From the NCBI GenBank assembly GCA_904419835.1, contig CAJFTA010000007.1, forward strand, positions 1 through 51,954: a stretch of DNA of 51,954 nt, given 5' to 3'. The notes below the pieces were generated by a model, which was given only the letters and a program-made list of their open reading frames with translations, ran no database searches and was not told where the DNA came from. Made by a program: the position numbers and the translations under genes. The stretch comes from an uncultured Pseudoflavonifractor sp. (GTDB lineage: Bacteria > Bacillota > Clostridia > Oscillospirales > Oscillospiraceae). Positions 18,901-26,914 of this stretch are shown piece by piece. The first letter of the stretch is position 1. Every line of letters begins with the position of its first letter.

Positions 18901-20141
18901 CCCACGGCTGTACCGGCGTCAAGCGTACCACCGGCCAGCACCCCGGCGGCATGGTGGTCATCCCCCAGAACCGGGAGATCTACGATTTCTGCCCGGTCCA
19001 GCACCCCGCCGACGACCCCAATACCGACATTGTCACCACCCATTTCGAATATCACTCCATGGAGTCCAACCTGCTGAAGCTGGACATGCTGGGACACGAT
19101 GATCCCACCATGATCCGCATGCTGGAGGACCTGACCGGCGTCAACGCCCGGACAGACATCCCCCTGGACGACAAGAAGACCATGTCCCTCTTCACCTCCT
19201 CGGAGGAGCTGGGATTTGTGGACGACCCGGTGCTGGGCCCCACCGGCGCGGTGGCCATCCCCGAGTTCGGTACCTCCTTTGTCCGGGGCATGCTGGAGGA
19301 CACCAGCCCCAGCGAGTTTGATATTCTGATCCGTCTGTCCGGCTTCTCCCACGGCACCGACGTGTGGCTGGGCAACGCCAAGGACCTCATCGTCAACCAG
19401 GGTATCCCGGTCGGACAGGCCATCGGCTGCCGCGATGATATCATGCTCTTCCTTATCTCCTGCGGCATGCCGGAGAAGCGTTCCTTTAAGATCATGGAGT
19501 CGGTCCGAAAGGGAAGAGGCCTGCCTGAGGGCGCGGAGGACGAGATGAAGGCCGCCGGCGTGCCCGACTGGTACATCGGCTCCTGTAAGAAGATCAAATA
19601 CCTGTTCCCCAAGGCCCACGCCGTGGCCTACGTGATGATGGCCTTCCGCATTGCCTGGTTCAAGGTCCACCGGCCTCTGGCCTTCTACGCGGCCTATTTC
19701 TCCATCCGGGCCAAGGCCTTTGACGAGACCTACATGTGCCGTGGCATGGACGTGGTGAAGGCCAAGATGAAGGAGATCAAGGCCAAGGACAAGGAGGCCA
19801 CCGCCGTGGAGCAGGACATGCTCACCACCCTGGAAGTGTGCTACGAGTTCTATCTCCGCGGCTTCACCTTTGAGCATGTGGACCTGTACAAGTCCCACGC
19901 CATCAACTTTATCTTCAGCAAGACCAACGACAAGGCGCTGATTCCGCCCTTTTCGGCCATTCCCGGCCTGGGCGAGACGGCTGCCTGGTCCATCATGGAA
20001 CAGCGGGAGGGCAAGGAGTTCATCTCGGTAGAGGAGTTCTCCGCCGCCTGCCCCAAGGTGTCCAAAACCCATATCGAGCTGCTCAAAGCCGCCGGCGCCA
20101 TGGATGGAATGCCGGATACCAGCCAGATGACTCTGTTCTGA
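15981..20141 (+). CDS. polC: DNA polymerase III alpha subunit, PolC type
   Basis: Replicative polymerase with built-in proofreading, typical of low-GC Gram-positives and related Clostridia. The 1386-residue product begins with a variable Ala/Pro/Glu-rich region to about residue 150, then an OB fold near 186-260. The PHP domain (VELHLHTTMSSMDALT near 280) is split by the DEDD exonuclease inserted around DIETTG at 368. A Cys4-type zinc region follows from about 853 (CPNCKHS...CPVCGAQY), and the palm active site VPDIDLNFSGEYQ lies near 908. An in-frame GTG at 15960 could add seven residues; the ATG is preferred, though its ribosome site is weak. A strong terminator follows. Confidence 0.97.
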   Translation: MPEQKIPFLTLFSAWQPEEELAALAAGCTVTGAVIDRAARSISARVECPSLPADDLRRRWERSLADTYRAGRVVLELLRPQSEAPAAAEHRPEPVPEPPVEQASPAAEPSSPPREPAQQETGAEAAFRRTEEIRRQALQKLKVCRPAAKKQDSKKGGGKLIFGRREIKGEATAMKDLNLDMGTVTVKGDVFAVEHKELKKRGAWVIGFDMTDYTGSIHINKFCPGDEGKPIVDSVKEGMHLLVQGKLTVDRFSGEMVLEPYAVMEGKKETKQDNAPEKRVELHLHTTMSSMDALTPAKAVVKRAESWGHRAIAITDHGVAQAFPDAWHAAKNIKVLYGVEAYYINDVDDRVVVHGEQEQDFTGEVVCFDIETTGLDNRRDVIIEIGAVILRNGEIAETFDTFVSPGRPLSREIVELTSITDKMLEGAPSQEEAIRAFLEFAGDRPLAAHNAEFDMGFIAEGCRRYGIPFEKTSIDTLILAQNLLPDLGKYKLDIVAEHLRLPPFKHHRADADAGMVAYMLVPFFRMLQDLGIHTLQSINPEMTRLRVKGKARRQPKHLIVLAKNNMGLRNLYTLISKAHLEHFKRYPIMPKSLINQHREGLILGSACEAGELFEAVVKHKDFNELKRIASWYDFLEIQPLCNNAFMLRKGMVQSEEELRDFNRTIVALGKALDKPVCATGDVHFLDPEDEIYRHILLDTKGFEDCDAPLPLYFKTTEEMLEEFSYLGKEDCYNVVVRNTNLVADWCDRINPLPKGLFAPKLEDSAGELSRLVWGKAKSLYGEEVPQIVSDRINAELGDILKRHYDVIYMSAQKLVQNSLEHGYLVGSRGSVGSSLVAFMSGITEVNSLPPHYRCPNCKHSDFEIAKELGAGCGADMPDAVCPVCGAQYAKDGFNIPFETFLGFGGDKVPDIDLNFSGEYQAKAHRYTFELFGETHVFRAGTIGTVAEKTAFGYVKKYLEKRGIHVPRAEENRLAHGCTGVKRTTGQHPGGMVVIPQNREIYDFCPVQHPADDPNTDIVTTHFEYHSMESNLLKLDMLGHDDPTMIRMLEDLTGVNARTDIPLDDKKTMSLFTSSEELGFVDDPVLGPTGAVAIPEFGTSFVRGMLEDTSPSEFDILIRLSGFSHGTDVWLGNAKDLIVNQGIPVGQAIGCRDDIMLFLISCGMPEKRSFKIMESVRKGRGLPEGAEDEMKAAGVPDWYIGSCKKIKYLFPKAHAVAYVMMAFRIAWFKVHRPLAFYAAYFSIRAKAFDETYMCRGMDVVKAKMKEIKAKDKEATAVEQDMLTTLEVCYEFYLRGFTFEHVDLYKSHAINFIFSKTNDKALIPPFSAIPGLGETAAWSIMEQREGKEFISVEEFSAACPKVSKTHIELLKAAGAMDGMPDTSQMTLF

Positions 20142-20159
20142 GGCGGTGTTTTCTCTGTG

Positions 20160-20210
20160 GCTGCGCAGGTGACCGGAGTGCTCCGGCCGCCTGCGCAGCT
20201 CTGTTTTTTT
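20160..20210 (+). terminator. Rho-independent terminator after polC
   Basis: A 10-bp stem GCTGCGCAGG/CCTGCGCAGC (20160-20169 with 20190-20199) encloses an inner CCGGAG/CTCCGG stem, followed by seven T residues at 20204-20210. It ends the pyrH-to-polC run and separates it from the his promoter. Confidence 0.92.
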
Positions 20211-20257
20211 CCGGGCGGGCAGCTCTGGAACGGTCGGAGTGAACTGGTAAAAAATTG

Positions 20258-20286
20258 TTGACTTTAGTATGGTAATGTGCTACTAT
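20258..20286 (+). promoter_or_regulatory. Sigma-A promoter of the his operon
   Basis: TTGACT (20258-20263), 17 bases, TACTAT (20281-20286). The expected start near 20293 leaves only about 29 bases before the hisZ start codon, too short for a T-box or attenuator leader. Confidence 0.85.
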
Positions 20287-20321
20287 GAAAAAGTAAAAAT
20301 CGGGCATAGGAGGCATTTAGG

Positions 20322-21491
20322 GTGAATTACACGGTACATACCCCCGAGGGTACCCGGGACCGGCTCTTTGCCGAGTGCCGGGAGCGGCGCCAGGTCCAGC
20401 GGGCGCTGACGGCGCTCTTCCGCCGCCGAAGCTATGCGGAGATTATCACCCCCGAGGTGGAGTTTTACGACCTCTTCCTCCAGTCGGGCAACCCGATGCC
20501 CCAGGAGGCCATGCTGAAGATCATTGACCGCTCCGGCAAGATTATGGTCATGCGGCCCGACTGCACCACCCCCATCGCCCGGGTGGCGGCCACCAAGCTG
20601 CGCACCGTACCCCTGCCCCAGCGGCTCTACTATGACCAGACCGTGTTCCGCTCCGGGGACGCGCACCGGGGCGGCAGCAGTGAGATTGCCCAGTGCGGTG
20701 TGGAGCTCATCGGCGCGGCGGGGAAGAAGGCCGACCTGGAGATGGTGGCCCTGGCCGTGGACGCGCTGAAGGCCGCCGGCCTGGAGCGCTTCCATGTGGA
20801 GCTGGGCCACGTGGGCTTCTTCCGGGAGCTGACCGCCCGGGTGGATATGCCCGCGGCGGCAGCGGAGCAGATGCGCTCCCTCATCGAGGGCAAGAACTTC
20901 GCCGCCCTCAACGATTTGCTGGAGCCCTACGCCGGACAGCCCGCCGTCCGTCCCCTCCGCCGCCTGCCCTATCTCTTCGGAGGGGCCGAGGTGCTGGACG
21001 AGGCGGAGAATCTCTCCGGCGGCAGCGACGCCCTGGACTATCTGCGGGATCTGTACAGTGAGCTGAAGACCGCGGGCTACGGGGACCACATCCGTTTTGA
21101 CCTGGGTCTGGTCCATCAGATTGACTACTACACCGGCGTGGTCTTCCGGGGCTACGTGGAGGGGGCGGGGGACGCCGTCCTCTCCGGCGGACGGTACGAC
21201 AAGCTGGTGGGCGCCTTCGGGCGGCCCGCCCAGGCCACCGGATTTGCCGTGGACGTGGACGCGGTGGCGGCCTGTCTGCCTGCTGTGTCTCCCGCCGGGC
21301 TGGAGATGCTGATTCACTACGGCGATGGAGAGTTGGCCAGAGCCCTGGCGGTGCTGGATGTCCGGGAGCCCGGCTCCTGTGAGCTGTCCCCCTGCCGTGC
21401 CCTGGAGTCCACCCTCAGCCTGGCCCGGGAGAAGGGGGCGTCTGTGGTGCTGGTGCTGGAAAACGGCGGAGAGAGGCTGGTGGAGGTATGA
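20322..21491 (+). CDS. hisZ: ATP phosphoribosyltransferase regulatory subunit
   Basis: A catalytically inactive paralogue of histidyl-tRNA synthetase that joins short-form HisG to make an active, histidine-controlled enzyme. The 389-residue product has class II synthetase features: TPEGTRDRLF at the N terminus, RPDCTTPIARVAA (motif 2-like), and FDLGLVHQIDYYTGVVFRGY with SGGRYDKL. It is too short for a full HisRS anticodon domain. The start is a GTG with AGGAGG at 20308-20313. It overlaps hisG by four bases, and the genomic pairing with short HisG confirms HisZ over HisS. Confidence 0.95.
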   Translation: MNYTVHTPEGTRDRLFAECRERRQVQRALTALFRRRSYAEIITPEVEFYDLFLQSGNPMPQEAMLKIIDRSGKIMVMRPDCTTPIARVAATKLRTVPLPQRLYYDQTVFRSGDAHRGGSSEIAQCGVELIGAAGKKADLEMVALAVDALKAAGLERFHVELGHVGFFRELTARVDMPAAAAEQMRSLIEGKNFAALNDLLEPYAGQPAVRPLRRLPYLFGGAEVLDEAENLSGGSDALDYLRDLYSELKTAGYGDHIRFDLGLVHQIDYYTGVVFRGYVEGAGDAVLSGGRYDKLVGAFGRPAQATGFAVDVDAVAACLPAVSPAGLEMLIHYGDGELARALAVLDVREPGSCELSPCRALESTLSLAREKGASVVLVLENGGERLVEV

Positions 21492-22132
21492 GTCAGAATC
21501 TGAGAATCGCCCTGACCAAGGGCCGCCTGCAGGACAAGGCCGTGTCCCTCTTTGAGGCCATGGGGTTGGATTGCACCCCCATCAAGAACCCGGGCCGCCG
21601 ACTCATCCACACCATCCCCAACTATCCGCTGGACGGGGTGCTGGCCAAGGCGCCCGACGTCATCACCTATGTGGAGCACGGTGTCTGCGACCTGGGTATC
21701 GCCGGAAAGGATACCATTCTGGAGCAGGGCGGCGCCTTCTACGAGGTGCTGGACCTGGGCTTCGGCAAGTGCCGCTTCGCCCTGGCGGTGAAAGAGGGCA
21801 GCGACTTCTACGGCACCTACAAGACCCGGCGCATCGCCAGCAAATACCCCAACGTGGCCCGGGCCTTCTTCGCCAAAAAGGGTATGGACGTGGACATCAT
21901 CAAAATTGAGGGCAGCGTGGAGCTGGCCCCCATCCTGGGCCTGGCCGACGCCATCGTGGATATTGTGGAGACGGGCGCTACGCTGAAGGAGAACGGCCTG
22001 GTGCCCATCGAGACCGTGGCGCCGGTGAGCGCCCGGCTGATTGTCAACACAGCCAGCATGAAGCTCCGCAAGGCGGAGATTCAGGATTTTATCGCCAGAT
22101 GTGAGCGGGAATTGGAGAAGAAGTCATGCTAG
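21488..22132 (+). CDS. hisG: ATP phosphoribosyltransferase, short form
   Basis: First step of histidine synthesis: condensation of ATP and PRPP. At 214 residues it lacks the C-terminal regulatory domain of long HisG, which matches the adjacent hisZ. Conserved stretches include LRIALTKGRLQDKAV at the start, the DLGIAGKDTILE region, and the PRPP-binding loop near residue 153, LADAIVDIVETGATLKENGL. It starts inside the hisZ stop (ATGA) and overlaps hisD by seven bases, so the three are translationally coupled. Confidence 0.97.
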   Translation: MSQNLRIALTKGRLQDKAVSLFEAMGLDCTPIKNPGRRLIHTIPNYPLDGVLAKAPDVITYVEHGVCDLGIAGKDTILEQGGAFYEVLDLGFGKCRFALAVKEGSDFYGTYKTRRIASKYPNVARAFFAKKGMDVDIIKIEGSVELAPILGLADAIVDIVETGATLKENGLVPIETVAPVSARLIVNTASMKLRKAEIQDFIARCERELEKKSC

Positions 22133-23424
22133 AGATCATCCGTGCCGACGGAACGGCGGAGAAGAACAGAATTGCCGCCATGCGGGCCAGAGCGGCCCAG
22201 GTGAGCGCGAACGTGGACCGCGCGGTGGCTGATATCCTGAACGATGTAAGGGAAAATGGCTTTGCAGCAGTCAAGGAGTACTCTCTCCGGTTTGACAAGG
22301 CGGAGCCCCGGGAAATTTCCAGGGCGGAGCTGGACGCGGCCTACGCCGCCTGCCCGGCCGGACTGATTGCCGCCATGGAGCGGTCCGCCGCCAACATCCG
22401 GGACTACAACGAGCACCTGCTCTCCCGCACCATGGAGTGGCGCTCGCCCGACGGCGGCGTGGTGGGCCGGGTGGTCCGGGGCCTGACTAGGGTGGGCATC
22501 TACGTGCCCGGCGGCACGGCGGCCTATCCCTCCTCGGTGCTGATGAATGCGGTGCCCGCCAGGGTGGCGGGGGTGGAGGAGATCGTAATGGTCACGCCCC
22601 CCACCGAGAACCTGAACAGCGCCGTGCTGGCCGCGGCAAAAATCGCCGGAGTGGACCGCTGTCTCGCCGTGGGCGGGGCCCAGGCGGTGGCGGCTCTGAC
22701 CTATGGGGCCGGGTTTATCCCCCGGGTGGATAAGCTGGTGGGGCCGGGCAACGCCTTCGTGGCGGCGGCCAAGCGGATGGCCTATGGAACGCTGGACATT
22801 GATATGGTGGCCGGCCCCTCCGAGGTGCTGGTCATTGCCGACGGCAGCGCCAAACCGGCGTATGTGGCCGCCGACCTGCTCAGCCAGGCCGAGCACGACA
22901 GGCTGGCCTCCGCCGTGCTGCTGACCACCAGCATGGAGCTGGCCCAGGCGGTTGACAGGGAAATTATCCGCCAGACCGGGTATCTGAGCCGCAGCGAGAT
23001 TATGGAGGCCTCCCTCCGGGACTTCGGCTGCGCCATTGTCTGCGACACCCTGGACGGCTGCGCCGCTCTGGCCAACGAGATCGCCCCGGAGCACCTGGAG
23101 ATTGTCACCGAGGACCCCCGGGCCCTGCTGCCCGCCATCCGCAACGCCGGCGCGGTGTTCCTGGGGGCCTGGTCCCCGGAGCCCCTGGGGGACTATATGG
23201 CCGGGCCGGATCACGTGCTGCCCACCAGCGGCACCGCCCGCTTCTTCTCGCCCCTGAGCGTGGACAGCTTCCTCAAAACCATGAGCGTCATCTCCTATGA
23301 AAAGGAGCAGCTGGCGCCGGTCAAGGACCAGATCATCGCTCTGGCCGAGGCGGAGCGGCTCACCGCTCACGCCAACGCCATCCGGGTGCGCTTTGAAGAG
23401 GCACCGTCCAAGGAGGGATTTTGA
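22126..23424 (+). CDS. hisD: Histidinol dehydrogenase
   Basis: Zinc enzyme that oxidises histidinol to histidine in two NAD-dependent steps. The 432-residue product shows the YVPGGTAAYPSSVLMNAVPA segment, GPGNAFVAAAKR, AGPSEVLVIAD, SQAEHD and the catalytic EIAPEHLEI motif, then GPDHVLPTSGTARF. All expected zinc and catalytic positions appear present. It overlaps hisG, and its TGA overlaps the ATG of hisB by one base. Gene order hisZ-G-D-B-H-A-F-I-E is usual for Clostridia. Confidence 0.97.
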   Translation: MLEIIRADGTAEKNRIAAMRARAAQVSANVDRAVADILNDVRENGFAAVKEYSLRFDKAEPREISRAELDAAYAACPAGLIAAMERSAANIRDYNEHLLSRTMEWRSPDGGVVGRVVRGLTRVGIYVPGGTAAYPSSVLMNAVPARVAGVEEIVMVTPPTENLNSAVLAAAKIAGVDRCLAVGGAQAVAALTYGAGFIPRVDKLVGPGNAFVAAAKRMAYGTLDIDMVAGPSEVLVIADGSAKPAYVAADLLSQAEHDRLASAVLLTTSMELAQAVDREIIRQTGYLSRSEIMEASLRDFGCAIVCDTLDGCAALANEIAPEHLEIVTEDPRALLPAIRNAGAVFLGAWSPEPLGDYMAGPDHVLPTSGTARFFSPLSVDSFLKTMSVISYEKEQLAPVKDQIIALAEAERLTAHANAIRVRFEEAPSKEGF

Positions 23425-24035
23425 TGGAGACCCATGTGTACAAGGCGGGAGACGCCCCCATTCGGGCCTATACCATTGCGCGCAAGACCAAGGAGACTCA
23501 GATCCGCGTGGACCTCTGTTTGGACGGGGGAGAGGTGAAGGTGTCCACCGGCATCGGCTTTTTTGACCATATGCTCCACGCCCTGGCCTTCTACGCCGGG
23601 TTTGGCCTGGAGCTGGAGGCAAAAGGCGACCTGGAGGTGGACGGCCACCACACCGTGGAGGACACCGGCATTGTCCTGGGTCAGGCCTTCCGGCAGGCCC
23701 TCGGCAGCCGGAAGGGTATCCGCCGCTTTGCCAGCGCCTATGTGCCCATGGACGAGGCCCTGGCCTTCACCGCGCTGGACATCTCCAACCGGCCTTTCCT
23801 GGTCTACGAGGCGGAGATGCCCCAGGAGCGGATGGGGGAGTATGATGCCTGCCTCACCGAGGAGTTCATGCGGGCCTTTGCGGTCAACGGAGGGCTGACC
23901 CTCCACATGAAGGCCCTCTACGGCCGGAATTCCCACCATATTACTGAGGCCCTTTTCAAGTCCCTTGGCCTGGCCCTGAAGGACGCGGTGAAGATAGAGG
24001 GGAGCGGTGTCACCTCCACCAAGGGGGTGCTGTAA
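23424..24035 (+). CDS. hisB: Imidazoleglycerol-phosphate dehydratase
   Basis: Manganese-dependent dehydration of IGP to imidazole acetol phosphate. The 203-residue product is the monofunctional dehydratase, without the phosphatase domain seen in enteric HisB. Metal-binding His clusters appear in HHTVEDTGIVLGQA and NSHHITEALFKSLG; GIGFFDHMLH lies near the N terminus. AAGGAGG precedes the ATG, which overlaps the hisD stop. The histidinol-phosphate phosphatase must be encoded elsewhere. Confidence 0.97.
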   Translation: METHVYKAGDAPIRAYTIARKTKETQIRVDLCLDGGEVKVSTGIGFFDHMLHALAFYAGFGLELEAKGDLEVDGHHTVEDTGIVLGQAFRQALGSRKGIRRFASAYVPMDEALAFTALDISNRPFLVYEAEMPQERMGEYDACLTEEFMRAFAVNGGLTLHMKALYGRNSHHITEALFKSLGLALKDAVKIEGSGVTSTKGVL

Positions 24036-24643
24036 TGGGCTATACCGCAATCGTGGACTACGGCGTGGGCAATCTGAAGAGCATCGCCAACGCCATGGAC
24101 TATCTGGGCCTGCCCACCCAGGTCACCGACGACGCCGGAGCCCTGGAGCGGGCCGACGCCATTATCCTGCCCGGCGTGGGAGCCTTCCCCGACGCGGCGG
24201 AGCGGCTGCGCCGGTCCGGTCTGGACAGGGTGGTGATAGCTCAGGCGGAGCAAAAGCCCATTCTGGGCATCTGCCTGGGGATGCAGCTGCTCTTCGACGA
24301 GGGGGAAGAGGTACGGGGCTGTAAAGGTCTTGGCCTTGTCCATGGCCGGGTAAAGCGGATTGAGACAGACCGGAAGCTGCCCCACATCGGCTGGAACAGT
24401 CTGACCTTCCAGAACGACGCTCCCATCTTCCGGGGGCTGGAGGACGGTGCGTGGGTCTACTTTGTCCACTCCTACTGCGGCGTGGCCGCATCGGAGGAGG
24501 ACGTGATCGCCCGCACGGAGTACGGCGTGTCTGTGGTGGCGGCGGTGCGCAGCGGAAATGTGTACGGCTGCCAGTTCCACCCTGAGAAGAGCGGGGAGAC
24601 CGGCCTGCAAATCCTGAAAAACTTTGGGGAGCTGAACCGATGA
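24035..24643 (+). CDS. hisH: Imidazole glycerol phosphate synthase, glutaminase subunit
   Basis: Supplies ammonia from glutamine to HisF. The 202-residue class I amidotransferase has its catalytic triad visible: Cys80 in ILGICLGMQLLF, and His182/Glu184 in CQFHPEKSG. The N terminus IVDYGVGNLKSI and the oxyanion region PGVGAFPDA are typical. It starts on the last base of the hisB stop codon (TAATG) and overlaps hisA by four bases. Confidence 0.97.
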   Translation: MGYTAIVDYGVGNLKSIANAMDYLGLPTQVTDDAGALERADAIILPGVGAFPDAAERLRRSGLDRVVIAQAEQKPILGICLGMQLLFDEGEEVRGCKGLGLVHGRVKRIETDRKLPHIGWNSLTFQNDAPIFRGLEDGAWVYFVHSYCGVAASEEDVIARTEYGVSVVAAVRSGNVYGCQFHPEKSGETGLQILKNFGELNR

Positions 24644-25362
24644 AACTGTTTCCTGCCATTGATATGAAGGAGCGTAAGGTTGTAAGACTTTATAAAGGAG
24701 ATTTCGCAACGGTCCATCAGGTTGCCGACGATCCCCTCACCGTGGCCCGGGCCTTTTATGACGCGGGCGCCCGCCACATCCACATGGTGGACCTGGACGG
24801 CGCCCGCAGCGGCGTGCGGGTCAACTTCCCTATGATCTATCAGGTCATTCAGAACTCCGGCCTCAAGGTGGAGCTGGGCGGCGGCATCAAGACCGAGTTG
24901 GACGTCATCACCGTGGGCGGGTCCGGCGTGGACCGGCTGGTCATCGGCTCAGCGGCGGTCACCAACCCCGTCCTGGTGTCCTATGCCCTGGGGCTCTACG
25001 GAGACCGGGTGGCCGTGGGCATCGACAGCCTGAGCGGCAAGGTGCGCACCGCCGGCTGGGAGGAGAACTCCGGCCTGGACTACCTGGAGTTTGCCGCCCA
25101 AATGGAGTCGATTGGTGTAAAGAATATTATCTTTACAGATATTGCGACAGATGGAATGCTGTCCGGTCCCTCCTATGAACAGCTGGCGCGGCTCCAGAAG
25201 ACGGTGTCCTGTAACATCACCGCATCAGGGGGCGTCTCCTGTCTGGACGACATCAAGCGCCTGCGGGATATGGGGCTTTACGGCGCCATCATCGGCAAGG
25301 CCTACTACGCCGGGACCATCGACCTGGCGGAGGCGGTAAAGGAGGCTGGGGACCAGTGCTAG
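24640..25362 (+). CDS. hisA: Phosphoribosylformimino-AICAR-phosphate isomerase
   Basis: ProFAR isomerase, a (beta/alpha)8 barrel performing an Amadori rearrangement. The 240-residue product has catalytic Asp8 in FPAIDMKERKVVRLYKGD, the VDLDGAR motif, ELGGGIKTE and IFTDIATDGMLSGP on the second half-barrel, each with phosphate-binding glycines. It overlaps hisH by four and hisF by seven bases. No sign of the dual HisA/TrpF (PriA) form beyond general barrel similarity. Confidence 0.97.
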   Translation: MKLFPAIDMKERKVVRLYKGDFATVHQVADDPLTVARAFYDAGARHIHMVDLDGARSGVRVNFPMIYQVIQNSGLKVELGGGIKTELDVITVGGSGVDRLVIGSAAVTNPVLVSYALGLYGDRVAVGIDSLSGKVRTAGWEENSGLDYLEFAAQMESIGVKNIIFTDIATDGMLSGPSYEQLARLQKTVSCNITASGGVSCLDDIKRLRDMGLYGAIIGKAYYAGTIDLAEAVKEAGDQC

Positions 25363-26159
25363 CCAAACGGATCATCCCCTGCCTGGACGTCCGGGACGGC
25401 CGGGTGGTCAAGGGGGTCAACTTTGTCAACATCCGGGACGCAGGTGACCCGGTGGAGCTGGCCAAGTACTACTCGGACGCGGGCGCGGACGAGATTGTCT
25501 TTCTGGATATCACCGCCACCAGCGACAACCGAAACACGGTGGCCGACGTGGTGGAGCGGACGGCAGAGCAGGTCTTTGTGCCCCTGACTGTGGGAGGCGG
25601 CATCCGCACACTGGAGGACTTCCAGCTGCTGCTCCGGGCCGGAGCGGATAAGATCTCGGTCAACTCTGCGGCGGTGAAGGACCCCACCCTCATCTCCCGG
25701 GCGGCGGAACGGTTCGGCTCTCAGTGCGTGGTGCTGGCCATTGACGCCCGCAGCAGGGGAGACGGCACCTGGGAGGTTGTGACCGCCGGGGGCCGCAGCC
25801 CCACAGGCCTGGACGCGGTGGCCTGGGCCAGAGAGGGCCAGCGGCTGGGGGCGGGGGAGATCCTCCTCACCTCCATGGACGCAGACGGCACCAAGGCCGG
25901 CTTTGACCTGCCTATGACCAGGGCCGTCACCCGGGCGGTGGGCATCCCGGTCATCGCCTCGGGGGGCTGCGGCAGTCTGGAGCACTTCGCCCAGGTCTTT
26001 GAGGAGACCGGCTGCGACGCGGCTCTGGCGGCGTCCCTCTTCCACTTCGGGGAGCTGACCGTGGAGGAGGTCAAGGAATACCTGCGGGGCCGGGGCGTCC
26101 CGGTCCGCCGGTCGGAGAAGAGTGGAAGCGAGTGGATGGGGGGACGGCTGCATGTTTAA
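25356..26159 (+). CDS. hisF: Imidazole glycerol phosphate synthase, cyclase subunit
   Basis: Uses ammonia from HisH to close the imidazole ring, giving IGP and AICAR. The 267-residue barrel has the catalytic Asp11 in RIIPCLDVRDGRVVKG and the second Asp in LLTSMDADGTKAGFD, plus TVGGGIRTLEDF. The start is GTG, overlapping the hisA stop. The C terminus carries about 15 residues (PVRRSEKSGSEWMGG and on) beyond the usual end, perhaps because the frame runs into the hisI start region. It overlaps hisI by eight bases. Confidence 0.97.
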   Translation: MLAKRIIPCLDVRDGRVVKGVNFVNIRDAGDPVELAKYYSDAGADEIVFLDITATSDNRNTVADVVERTAEQVFVPLTVGGGIRTLEDFQLLLRAGADKISVNSAAVKDPTLISRAAERFGSQCVVLAIDARSRGDGTWEVVTAGGRSPTGLDAVAWAREGQRLGAGEILLTSMDADGTKAGFDLPMTRAVTRAVGIPVIASGGCGSLEHFAQVFEETGCDAALAASLFHFGELTVEEVKEYLRGRGVPVRRSEKSGSEWMGGRLHV

Positions 26160-26478
26160 TTTGGATCAGCTGTTTCAAAAGTCGGAGCTGATTCCGGTGA
26201 TCATCCAGGACGCGGACACCCTGGAGGTGCTGATGCTGGGCTTTACCAATCGGGAGGCGGTGGAGCTGACTCTGAAGACCAAAACCGCCTGGTTCTGGAG
26301 CCGCAGCAGGCAGAAGCTGTGGAACAAGGGGGAGAGCTCGGGCCACTTCCTCCATGTGGAGCGGATGGTCACCGACTGCGACACCGACACCCTGCTCTAC
26401 TTCTGCCATCCCGTGGGCCCCACCTGCCACACCGGGGCGCGGAGCTGCTTTTTCCGGGAAATCGCAATGGAGGAATGA
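26152..26478 (+). CDS. hisI: Phosphoribosyl-AMP cyclohydrolase
   Basis: Opens the purine ring of PR-AMP, the third step of the pathway. The 108-residue protein is the stand-alone cyclohydrolase, not fused to HisE. Metal-binding features are visible: VTDCDTDTLLYFC and the PTCHTGARSCFF cluster with zinc-ligand cysteines. TKTAWFWSRSRQKLWNKGE is the signature core. The ATG at 26152 overlaps the end of hisF; a longer in-frame opening would only add non-family residues. Confidence 0.96.
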   Translation: MFNLDQLFQKSELIPVIIQDADTLEVLMLGFTNREAVELTLKTKTAWFWSRSRQKLWNKGESSGHFLHVERMVTDCDTDTLLYFCHPVGPTCHTGARSCFFREIAMEE

Positions 26479-26481
26479 CGT

Positions 26482-26811
26482 ATGAACGATGAAGTTTTGA
26501 AGAGGCTCTATCAGGTGGTGCTGGACCGGAAGGTCAACCCCCAGGAGGGTTCCTACACCTGCTATCTCTTTGACAAGGGCGTGGACAAAATTCTCAAGAA
26601 GGTGGGGGAGGAGTGCGCCGAGACCATCATCGCCGCCAAGAACGGCGTGGCGGAGGACACGGTGAACGAGTGCTCCGACCTGCTCTACCACCTGATGGTC
26701 CTGCTGGCGGCCCAGAATATCCCCTTAGATGCGGTGCTCTCCGAGCTGGACCGCCGCAGCGCCAAAATCGGCAACCTGAAACAGATGCGGGTCACCGACC
26801 ACAACACCTAA
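26482..26811 (+). CDS. hisE: Phosphoribosyl-ATP pyrophosphatase
   Basis: Hydrolyses PR-ATP to PR-AMP, the second step of histidine synthesis. The 109-residue all-alpha MazG-like protein carries KKVGEECAETIIAAKN, then ECSDLLYHLMVLL, which hold the acidic magnesium ligands. It follows hisI by three bases and ends the operon with a terminator five bases later. hisC and a histidinol-phosphatase are not present in this operon. Confidence 0.96.
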   Translation: MNDEVLKRLYQVVLDRKVNPQEGSYTCYLFDKGVDKILKKVGEECAETIIAAKNGVAEDTVNECSDLLYHLMVLLAAQNIPLDAVLSELDRRSAKIGNLKQMRVTDHNT

Positions 26812-26815
26812 TTAC

Positions 26816-26853
26816 AAAAGGCCATGTCCGCTGTCACGCGGATATGGCCTTTT
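26816..26853 (+). terminator. Terminator of the his operon
   Basis: AAAAGGCCATGTCCGC (26816-26831) pairs with GCGGATATGGCCTTTT (26838-26853) with one G-U-type mismatch. The stem base supplies TTTT and is followed by GTCTGG. Confidence 0.88.
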
Positions 26854-26914
26854 GTCTGGAGTTGTAGTATACTGGTCTCTGGACGAAAGTTCTGCCTCAA
26901 GGAGGAATTGTGAG

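Noticed and set aside
16005..20072. A very long open frame on the strand opposite polC, and similar long antisense frames opposite argH, argJ, argD, gltX and mttB
   Set aside because: They mirror high-GC codon use of real genes, give low-complexity Gly/His/Val/Leu-rich products without family motifs, and lack ribosome sites. All are taken as shadows.
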